Source: CAVZCC01 sp963773765
GTDB taxonomy: Bacteria > Actinomycetota > Acidimicrobiia > Acidimicrobiales > Microtrichaceae
NCBI GenBank assembly: GCA_963773765.1
Contig: CAVZCC010000008.1
Location: 372,001-436,000 of the forward strand
DNA length: 64,000 bases
Reading direction: 5' to 3'
The stretch's first letter is position 1. Each line of letters begins with the position of its first letter. The translations under genes and the position numbers were made by a program. Under the pieces are notes generated by a model. The model worked only from the letters and a program-made list of their open reading frames with translations. It was not told where the DNA came from and ran no database searches. Below, piece by piece: positions 58,129 to 64,000 of the stretch.

Positions 58129-58836
58129 TCAGCCCGCCGGCCCGGGCCGGAGCAGCCCCAGGTCGGCCCGAGCGACCAGGCCCAGGTCCACGGCGTGGTC
58201 CACCAGTCGGCGCCGGCGGTCCGAGGCCAGGCGTCCCAGGTCACCGTGCACACCCCGCACGCCCGCGCGGTGGAGCTTCTCGCACAGGTGGTCGAGCTTC
58301 CGGTTGAACTTGGCCAGGGTCCAACCCATGGCAGCAGCGCACTCACGGTTGGACGGCACGGGGGCACCTCGGTCCGCGGGCCGGATCAGGCGGTGCTCGC
58401 ACAACGCCACCAGCAGCAGCCGTTGGTCGTCGTTGAGCTCGACCCGTCCCCAGTCCAGGGTCACCGGGGCATCGGTCCCGTCCGGGCCCCGGAGGTCCGC
58501 CAACCGTTCCTGGTCCTCCAGCGCCCCCTCCAACTCGTACGAGGACGGCCCGGCGCTGAACGCGAGCAGGAAGCCGGCGTGCACCAGTGCGGCGGACGAG
58601 CCCGGTCCCAGGGTCGCGGAGCTGGACCCGTCGCGGTCCAGCACCGTGACCGGCGTCGTGCGCCCGACGTTGTGCAGCCACCAGGACCCGCCGCGGTGGG
58701 CGATGCGGCCCACCACCCGATGGAGGTAGGGGTTGTCGTCCACCTCCAGGTCACCCGAGCGCCCGAAGGTGAGCTCGTGGCCGGGCGCCACGGTGTGCTC
58801 CTCGCCGCAGAACTCCACGAACACCCGTCCTGACAT
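58129..58836 (-). CDS. FHA domain protein with C-terminal winged helix
   Basis: Protein of 235 residues. The FHA domain (about 1-100) shows LTFGRSGDLEVDDNPYLHRVVGRIAHRGGSWWLHNVG, close to the family GR...S...H...N pattern but with Leu-His-Arg in place of S-R-H. A linker follows, then a winged-helix-like part (about 130-225: LNDDQRLLLVALCEHRLI, SNRECAAAMGWTLAKFNRKLDHLCEKLHRAGV). It could read phospho-threonine signals and bind DNA. It is convergent with the EccC-like gene (42 bases between stops), and proteins of this form recur next to type VII-like loci. ATG 58836 has GGAGGG upstream. Confidence 0.78.
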   Translation of the reverse strand: MSGRVFVEFCGEEHTVAPGHELTFGRSGDLEVDDNPYLHRVVGRIAHRGGSWWLHNVGRTTPVTVLDRDGSSSATLGPGSSAALVHAGFLLAFSAGPSSYELEGALEDQERLADLRGPDGTDAPVTLDWGRVELNDDQRLLLVALCEHRLIRPADRGAPVPSNRECAAAMGWTLAKFNRKLDHLCEKLHRAGVRGVHGDLGRLASDRRRRLVDHAVDLGLVARADLGLLRPGPAG

Positions 58837-58980
58837 GCATCCCTCCCGGAACCCGGAGGAACCGCGTCCCCCCACTCACGACTGACATAGTGTTTCGTGT
58901 TGTTCCATGACATGCCAGTCGGCAGGGCGGCCGGGCCTGCGGTTCGGTCCCGACCGCCGGCGTGGTGCAGGCTGGAGCCC

Positions 58981-59274
58981 GTGCCCGATCCGTCCGCCCG
59001 CGACCATCCCGATGACCCGCACGACCCGGTGGTGGTGCGCCGGGCCATGGTCAAGCGCTGGTGCGACCTGGGCCAGCGGGTGGGCTACCTGTGCTTCGCG
59101 GCCTCGGTGGTGCTGTTCGTGATCGGCTTCATCGTCCAGTTCCCGTCCTGGCTGGTCACCGTGATCATCGTGTTGATGGTGGCGGGGTCCAGCGTGCTGC
59201 TGCCCGCCATCATCCTGGGCTACGCCGCCACCGCGGCGGAGAAGGAGGAGCGGGGCGAGAAGTTCGGCTACTGA
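58981..59274 (+). CDS. Small two-helix membrane protein
   Basis: Protein of 97 residues from GTG 58981: an Asp/Pro/His-rich start (PDPSARDHPDDPHDPVVV), a basic segment (RRAMVKRWCDLGQRV), two membrane helices (YLCFAASVVLFVIGFIVQF and LVTVIIVLMVAGSSVLLPAIILGYAATAA) and a short charged tail (EKEERGEKFGY). Not recognised; function unknown. Its stop overlaps the convergent stop of the next gene by 7 bases. Confidence 0.7.
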   Translation: MPDPSARDHPDDPHDPVVVRRAMVKRWCDLGQRVGYLCFAASVVLFVIGFIVQFPSWLVTVIIVLMVAGSSVLLPAIILGYAATAAEKEERGEKFGY

Positions 59275-60275
59275 GCCGGACCGGCCACGTCGGTCACCGA
59301 CGCCACGCGCCAGACGGGCTCGACCACGTACTCCGGGCCCGCCACCACCCCGCAGGTGGGCATCGGGATGTGGCGGTCGACCTCCACCCGCACCTCCAAC
59401 GCCACCTCCCGGCCGTCCGCCAGCGCCCCGTCGATCCGGACCGTCGTCGCCAGCGTGTCCCGTTCGTACGCCACCACGCGGGCCGTCCGGCGGGCCCCCG
59501 TCCAGTCCCACCCCGTGGCCACCAGCGCGGCCCGGTCCGCGGCCTGGGCCGGGCCGCCGTCCAGGAGCGAGGTGCCCCGGCAGTGGGCGGCGAAGTCCGA
59601 CGGCGGCCCGGTGCGGCCGGCCAGCCGCTGCGCGAGCTCCGCGGTCAGGTGGGCCCAGCCGTAGCCGTCGGGAAGGGTGAGCGCCGTGGGCGCGAAGCGA
59701 TGGCCGCCGGTGTGGGAGCACCGCCAGAGCCGCGTGGAGGCATCGGGGGTGGCCGCCAACAGGCCCTCCAGCTCCTGGTGCATGGCAGCGCCCAGGCTGC
59801 CGCAGCAGGCATCGCGGCGGCCGTGGGTGCACACCATCAGGTCCACCGTGTCGGCGGGGACCGCCACCCGGTCGCGGTCGAAGCGGGCGACGGCCGGGGC
59901 GTCGTCGTCCAGCAGGGCCCGGCACAACGACACCAGACCCGCCGGGTCCACCCGCCACTCCCGCCGCCCGAAGGGACGGGCCACACCGACCGGGCGGTCG
60001 AACGCCAGCACCGTGACCGAGCCGTCCGTGCCGGGCGCGGGGACCAGTCCCATCGGCCGCCACCGCCGCCCGTCCGGCGCGGTCACCGACGGGGCCTTCT
60101 CCATGAGCGACCGGAACGGCTCGCACGTGGAGATGTCCTTGTCCCACGGCAGGGGGACCTCCACGCACAGGAAGGCGTCGTAGTCGCCGGCGCTGCCGAT
60201 GGGATCGGCAGCCTGGGAGCCGTGGAAGGGGGCACACCGGACCTTGGTGATGTGCAGGTCCGCAGCAAGGTCCAT
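59268..60275 (-). CDS. Sucrase/ferredoxin-like (thioredoxin-fold) protein
   Basis: Protein of 335 residues of the sucrase/ferredoxin-like (Apd1/AIM32-type) family. Diagnostic motifs are VDLMVCTHGRRDACCGSLGAAMHQEL, RLWRCSHTGGHRFAPTALTLPDG and PTCGVV. Related eukaryotic proteins bind a [2Fe-2S] cluster through Cys and His and take part in redox or metal homeostasis; the HTGGHRF motif holds the candidate His ligands. ATG 60275 is chosen; it is divergent from the TetR gene, with the operator-like palindrome at 60,330 between. Confidence 0.85.
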   Translation of the reverse strand: MDLAADLHITKVRCAPFHGSQAADPIGSAGDYDAFLCVEVPLPWDKDISTCEPFRSLMEKAPSVTAPDGRRWRPMGLVPAPGTDGSVTVLAFDRPVGVARPFGRREWRVDPAGLVSLCRALLDDDAPAVARFDRDRVAVPADTVDLMVCTHGRRDACCGSLGAAMHQELEGLLAATPDASTRLWRCSHTGGHRFAPTALTLPDGYGWAHLTAELAQRLAGRTGPPSDFAAHCRGTSLLDGGPAQAADRAALVATGWDWTGARRTARVVAYERDTLATTVRIDGALADGREVALEVRVEVDRHIPMPTCGVVAGPEYVVEPVWRVASVTDVAGPAQ

Positions 60276-60329
60276 GGGCGCGGAGACTACGCCGGGCCGC
60301 CGGGGCCGAGGGTGGCATCGTGGCAGGGA

Positions 60330-60345
60330 GTTACCAGCGGGTAAC
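60330..60345. promoter_or_regulatory. Operator-like palindrome before the TetR gene
   Basis: GTTACC-AGCG-GGTAAC (60330-60345) is a perfect 6-bp inverted repeat with a 4-nt spacer, 33 bases before the TetR start. It includes TAACCT (60342-60347), a -10-like hexamer, so repressor binding would block the promoter. It is probably the site for the TetR protein itself (autoregulation), and possibly controls the divergent gene. Confidence 0.6.
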
Positions 60346-60378
60346 CTCTGGGACACCCTCCGGGTCACACCACCTGCC

Positions 60379-60957
60379 ATGCGACTTCCTGCTGCCCAAC
60401 GACGCACCCAACTGCTCGACACCGCCGTGACCGTGTTCGCGGACAAGGGCTACCACGCCACCTCCATGAACGACGTGGCGGAGGCGGCCGGGGTGACCAA
60501 GCCGGTGCTCTACCAGCACTTCAGCTCCAAGCGGGAGCTGTTCGTGGAGTTGCTGACCGAGATCGGCACCGCGCTGCGGGAGACCATCGCCAAGGCCACG
60601 GCGGACGCGGCCGGACCCCGCCAGCAGATCGAGAACGGCTTCCGGGCCTACTTCCACTTCGTGGGGGACCGCACCGACGCCTTCCGGGTGCTGTTCGGCT
60701 CCGGTGCCCGCCGCGACCCCGAGTTCGCCCCGTTCGCCCGCGCGGTGGAGGCCTCCATCGCCGACGCCATCGCCGAGCTCATCGTGGTGGACGGCCGGCC
60801 GGCAGAGCACCGCCAGGTGCTGGCCCACGGCATCGTGGGCATGACCGAGGCCGCATCGCGGTACTGGCTGGCCCACGACCGGGAGCCGGACATCGACACG
60901 CTGGCGGCGCAACTGTCCGGACTGGCCTGGTCCGGCATGAGGGGACTGGACCGATGA
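60379..60957 (+). CDS. TetR-family transcriptional regulator
   Basis: Protein of 192 residues. The N-terminal HTH (about 5-52) is typical: RRTQLLDTAVTVFADKGYHATSMNDVAEAAGVTKPVLYQHFSSKRELF. The C-terminal ligand domain (FRVLFGSGARRDPEFAPFARAVEASIADAIAELI) resembles regulators of lipid or acyl-CoA genes, but the ligand is unknown. ATG 60379. The stop overlaps the start of the pyrophosphatase gene (ATGA), an unusual coupling of a regulator with a housekeeping enzyme. Confidence 0.9.
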   Translation: MRLPAAQRRTQLLDTAVTVFADKGYHATSMNDVAEAAGVTKPVLYQHFSSKRELFVELLTEIGTALRETIAKATADAAGPRQQIENGFRAYFHFVGDRTDAFRVLFGSGARRDPEFAPFARAVEASIADAIAELIVVDGRPAEHRQVLAHGIVGMTEAASRYWLAHDREPDIDTLAAQLSGLAWSGMRGLDR

Positions 60958-61454
60958 GCGACGACGGACCCGGCTGGTTCGAGGTGGTGGTGGAGATCCC
61001 CCAGGGGTCCCGCAACAAGTACGAGATCGACCACGACACCGGCGCGGCCTGGCTGGACCGCCACCTGTTCGCCGCCACCGTCTACCCGGCCGAGTACGGG
61101 TTCTTCCCCGACACCCTGGCCGAGGACGGCGACCCGCTGGACGCGCTGGTCCTGTTGGAGGACCCGACCTTCCCGGGCTGCCACGTCCGGGCCCGTCCCG
61201 TGGCGCAGCTGGAGATGACCGACGAGGCCGGACGGGACGTGAAGGTCCTGTGCGTGATCGCCGGTGACCCGCGGTGGGAGGCGATCCAGGACCTGGGCGA
61301 CGTCGACCCGTTCCTGTTGTCGGAGATCCACCACTTCTTCACGGTCTACAAGGACCTGGAGCCGGGCAAGGGCTCCGAGATCGGCGACTGGACCGGCCGG
61401 GAGGACGCCCTGGCCAGCATCGCCGCGGCCAAGGCCGCCTTCCCCGGCCACTGA
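60954..61454 (+). CDS. ppa: Inorganic pyrophosphatase (family I)
   Basis: Protein of 166 residues, the bacterial family I length. Motifs: EIPQGSRNKYEID, ATVYPAEYGFFPDTLAEDGDPLDALVLL with the metal-binding Asp residues, and VYKDLEPGKGSEIGDW. It hydrolyses pyrophosphate to phosphate in the cytoplasm and drives biosynthesis. Its ATG overlaps the TetR stop, so translation is coupled. Confidence 0.95.
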   Translation: MSDDGPGWFEVVVEIPQGSRNKYEIDHDTGAAWLDRHLFAATVYPAEYGFFPDTLAEDGDPLDALVLLEDPTFPGCHVRARPVAQLEMTDEAGRDVKVLCVIAGDPRWEAIQDLGDVDPFLLSEIHHFFTVYKDLEPGKGSEIGDWTGREDALASIAAAKAAFPGH

Positions 61455-61510
61455 CCGGGAGCGGGGCGCCAGGGGTGGGTGCCCGATGGTGCGTCCACGG
61501 AGAGCCCGGG

Positions 61511-61620
61511 TATAGGTTCCCGGACTGTCATCCTCCGGCAATGGGGCCGGGGCCACCCCCTCCGGATGCGGTCAGGGCCACACCGCCGCCGGCACGGCAC
61601 CAGCGGAGTCACTTCCACAC
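61511..61620 (+). promoter_or_regulatory. Promoter-like element and leader of the KimA-like gene
   Basis: TATAGGTT (61511-61518) is a good -10-like element in an otherwise very GC-rich region; no clear -35 is visible. It gives a leader of about 100 nt. Homologous KimA genes in Firmicutes are controlled by c-di-AMP riboswitches; I looked for that consensus here and did not find it. Confidence 0.4.
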
Positions 61621-63666
61621 ATGGCATCCACGCTCAAGCGGATCCTGATCGGTCGCCCCCTCGCCACCGACGAGGCCGACCACCAGCGCATCTCCAAGCC
61701 CATCGGCCTCGCCGTCTTCTCGTCCGACGCCATCTCGTCCACGGCCTACGCGACGGGCGAGATCCTGATCGTGCTCGTCGGCGCGGCGGGCATGGTGCAG
61801 GCCAACGGCGAGGCCACCACGAACCTGCTCAAGCCCATCGCGGTGCTGGTGGTCATCCTGCTCGCGCTGGTGGCCAACTCCTACCGGGAGACCATCCACG
61901 CCTACCCCGACGGTGGCGGCGCCTACGTGGTGGCCCGGGAGAACCTGGGCGAGACGCCGTCGCTCGTCGCCGGTGCCTCCCTGCTGATCGACTACGTGCT
62001 GACCGTGGCCGTGTCCGTGGCGGCCGGCGTGCTGGCCATCTACTCGGTGTTCAGCTGGCTCGAGCCGTACCGGGTGCTGCTCTGCCTGTTCTTCGTCGGG
62101 GTGCTCACCATCGGCAACCTGCGGGGCGTGAAGGAGTCGGGCAAGGTCTTCGCCGTCCCCACCTACATCTACATCATCGCCCTGGTGGCCTTCATCGGCT
62201 GGGCCGTGGTGCAGAAGGTGCGGGGCACCCTCCCGGTGTTCGACCCCACCACGGAGAGCGCCGTCGAGCAGATCAAGGAGATCCAGTCGGAGCACGGGCC
62301 GTTCATCGGCGGGATCTCGTTGTTCATCTTCGCCCGGGCCTTCGCCTCCGGCGCGGTGGCCCTGTCCGGCGTGGAGGCCATCTCCAACGGCATCCCGGCG
62401 TTCCGCAAGCCCACCTCCAAGAACGCGGCCCAGACGCTGGGATGGATGGCCGTCATCCTCGGCACCACGTTCTTCATGATCAGCTTCATCGCCGCCTGGA
62501 TGAAGCCCATCCCGACCGAGGCCGAATCCGCCCTGTCCACCATGGGCCGGGCCCTGTACGGCGGGTCCAACCCGATGTACTTCATCCTGCAGTTCGCCAC
62601 CATGGCGATCCTGATCCTGGCCGCCAACACCGCCTACGCCGACTTCCCCCGGCTGGCAGCGATCATCGGCCGGGACGGCTTCCTGCCCCGTCAGTTCGCC
62701 AACCGCGGCGACCGCCTGGTGTTCTCCAACGGCGTGCTGATCCTGGCCGGCGCCGCCTCCATCCTGCTGATCGCCTTCCAGGGCAGCGTCACCCTGCTGA
62801 TCCCGCTCTACGCGGTGGGCGTGTTCACCAGCTTCACCATCTCCCAGACCGGCATGGTCCGCCACCACATGAAGGAGCGCCAGAAGGGCTGGAAGCTCTC
62901 GGTGGTCAACTCCACCCTGGGTGCCATCGCCACCTTCATCGTCGCCGCCGTGGTGATCGTCTCGAAGTTCGCCATCGGCGCCTGGATCATCGTGGTGCTG
63001 ATCCCCTGCATCGTGTTCGCCTTCCGGGGCGTGAAGAAGCACTACAACGGCGTGGCCAAGAAGCTGCGGGTGGATCCGTCCCACCGAGAGGACATCCGTC
63101 CCCCCGGCCACGGCGTGGTCGTGCTCGTCGGAGGTGTCAACCAGTCGTCCCTGGCCGCCATCCGCTACGCCCGCTCCGTGGGCGCCACCGACGCCGTGGC
63201 GGTGACCGTGGCGCTGGACGAGGAGCACGCGGAGCGGATCCGCGAGGCGTGGCTCCGCTACGACATCCAGTTCCCACTGGAGATCATCGAGTCGCCGTAC
63301 CGGGACCTGACCAACACCGTCGAGGACTACCTGGACGAGCTCGACAGCCGCTGGGGCCACGACTACGTCACGGTGGTCATCCCCGAGTTCGTCCTGCCCC
63401 ACTGGTGGCAGGGCATCTTCCACAACCAGTCGGCCCTGGCCCTGAAGCTGGCGCTCAAGTTCCGCAAGGACACCGTGGTGGTCAACGTGCCGTTCCACCT
63501 CGGCGAGGACGAGGACCGCCCCGGCATGTCGGCGGAGTCGCTCGGCCTGCCCGGGCACCACGCCGACCAGCAGCCGACCGTGGACCGGGTGGAGCCGGTG
63601 GGGGCCGACGCGTCCGCCGCCGCCGACGCGGGCCCGGCCCTGGACCCGCCGGCCGCCCCCGCCTGA
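61621..63666 (+). CDS. APC-superfamily permease, KimA-like potassium transporter
   Basis: Protein of 681 residues. Twelve or so membrane helices, with the KimA/APC start RPLATDEADHQRISKPIGLAVFSSDAISSTAYATGEIL, the unwound helix-1 and helix-6 regions (FARAFASGAVALSGVEAISNGIPAF) and ILAANTAYADFPRLAAIIGRDGFLPRQF. A C-terminal cytosolic universal-stress-like domain (about 490-620: GHGVVVLVGGVNQSSLAAIRYARSVGATDAVAVTVAL, HDYVTVVIPEFVLPHWWQ) is that of KimA-type proton/potassium symporters. The last 60 residues are an Ala/Asp/Pro-rich tail. Amino acids cannot be excluded as substrate. ATG 61621 has only a weak ribosome binding site. Confidence 0.85.
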   Translation: MASTLKRILIGRPLATDEADHQRISKPIGLAVFSSDAISSTAYATGEILIVLVGAAGMVQANGEATTNLLKPIAVLVVILLALVANSYRETIHAYPDGGGAYVVARENLGETPSLVAGASLLIDYVLTVAVSVAAGVLAIYSVFSWLEPYRVLLCLFFVGVLTIGNLRGVKESGKVFAVPTYIYIIALVAFIGWAVVQKVRGTLPVFDPTTESAVEQIKEIQSEHGPFIGGISLFIFARAFASGAVALSGVEAISNGIPAFRKPTSKNAAQTLGWMAVILGTTFFMISFIAAWMKPIPTEAESALSTMGRALYGGSNPMYFILQFATMAILILAANTAYADFPRLAAIIGRDGFLPRQFANRGDRLVFSNGVLILAGAASILLIAFQGSVTLLIPLYAVGVFTSFTISQTGMVRHHMKERQKGWKLSVVNSTLGAIATFIVAAVVIVSKFAIGAWIIVVLIPCIVFAFRGVKKHYNGVAKKLRVDPSHREDIRPPGHGVVVLVGGVNQSSLAAIRYARSVGATDAVAVTVALDEEHAERIREAWLRYDIQFPLEIIESPYRDLTNTVEDYLDELDSRWGHDYVTVVIPEFVLPHWWQGIFHNQSALALKLALKFRKDTVVVNVPFHLGEDEDRPGMSAESLGLPGHHADQQPTVDRVEPVGADASAAADAGPALDPPAAPA

Positions 63667-63731
63667 CGATCCGCCGTTTTCCGGGAAACCGTCGATAGCG
63701 TCGAACCACATTCGACTTACGGGGGTAACCC

Positions 63732-64000
63732 ATGATTGCAGTGCTCCAGACACTGGCCCAGACCGACACCGACAGCGCCGCCAGCGGCGGTGCCCTCTTC
63801 GGGATCGGCATCTTCTACCTGATCCTGCTCGTGCTCTTCTGCGTGGGCTACTGGAAGGTCTTCACCAAGATCGGCCTGCCGGGCTGGATGGGCATCATCC
63901 CGTTCGTCAACGTCTACATGCTGTTCAAGGCCCGGGGGAACCGCGAGCCGATCGTGTGGACCATCCTGATGCTCATCCCGTGCATCAACATCATCGCGGC
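63732..64000 (+). CDS. DUF5684-like small membrane protein, 3' end missing
   Basis: First 89 residues of a membrane protein that continues past the window. It shows a first helix (LFGIGIFYLILLVLFCVGYWKVF), then the characteristic loop TKIGLPGWMGIIPFVNVYMLFKARGNREPIVWTILMLIPCINIIA, the pattern of the DUF5684 family of signal-peptidase-associated small membrane proteins. Function unknown. ATG 63732 has GGGGGT eight bases upstream; TAGCGT before it may be a -10. Confidence 0.75.
   Translation, partial: MIAVLQTLAQTDTDSAASGGALFGIGIFYLILLVLFCVGYWKVFTKIGLPGWMGIIPFVNVYMLFKARGNREPIVWTILMLIPCINIIA

Noticed and set aside
61455..61620. c-di-AMP (ydaO-yuaA) riboswitch before the KimA-like gene
   Set aside because: The conserved blocks of that riboswitch could not be found by eye.
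1..64000. CRISPR array, prophage, insertion sequence, tRNA or rRNA
   Set aside because: No regularly spaced repeats, transposase or integrase, phage structural gene, cloverleaf or rRNA sequence was found on either strand.

Overview
The window is about 70% G+C and reads as a chromosomal segment of a deep-branching actinobacterium, most probably the class Acidimicrobiia (inference). Evidence seen here: a WhiB-family regulator facing a PdtaS-type kinase in the same arrangement as in Mycobacterium, a Get3/ArsA-like ATPase pair, DUF3107 and DUF5317 proteins, a class E-like sortase, a WXG100/FtsK locus, many GTG starts and ATGA-type gene overlaps. A complete System I (Ccm) cytochrome c maturation operon is present, which is not the usual actinobacterial system. 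There is no tRNA, rRNA, CRISPR, phage or insertion sequence, and no gap between genes exceeds about 250 bases.

Layout. 1-7.2 kb: on the minus strand a PAS/GAF/GGDEF/EAL protein, etfB, etfA and a FAD-linked oxidase, then a lipid kinase (+) and a glycerophosphodiester phosphodiesterase (-). 7.4-11.8 kb: whiB1 facing an operon DUF3107 - two Get3-like ATPases - pdtaS. 11.9-17.1 kb: a PLP enzyme, a secreted acidic protein, an ECF sigma/membrane-partner pair, mrp and a DUF3237 protein. 17.2-21.2 kb (+): a SufR-like regulator, a cysteine desulfurase, then a PhyH dioxygenase - PhnZ-like HD oxygenase - HAD hydrolase cassette. 21.2-24.8 kb: a subtilisin-like lipoprotein with FG-GAP repeats. 24.8-28.4 kb (-): sulfur genes (SQR-like, TusE/DsrC-like, DsrE2-like) and an SDR. 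28.6-33.8 kb (+): a 1,740-residue multi-spanning membrane protein. 33.8-37.9 kb: small redox/AtuA-like genes and a lipoprotein. 37.9-46.5 kb (-): ccmABCDEFGHI followed by a saccharopine-dehydrogenase-like gene. 46.7-48.2 kb: sortase and lipoprotein. 48.3-52.9 kb (-): acyl-CoA carboxylase and enoyl-CoA hydratase genes. 52.9-58.8 kb: DUF5317 protein, WXG100 protein, EccC-like ATPase and a convergent FHA/winged-helix protein. 58.9-64 kb: small membrane protein, sucrase/ferredoxin-like protein, TetR, pyrophosphatase, KimA-like transporter and a partial membrane protein.

Two properties cut across the genes. First, many genes carry short direct duplications exactly at their stop or start codons (6.5, 13.8, 19.9, 35.4, 47.6 and 49.7 kb). 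Second, about ten single-base reading-frame breaks lie in otherwise well-preserved genes at 22.0-23.6 and 36.3-41.7 kb, and most shift the frame the same way. I read these as probable sequence errors and annotate the genes as single loci. The most unusual non-coding signal is a pair of hairpins, at 13,970 and 48,233, that share an identical 13-nt loop on different stems.
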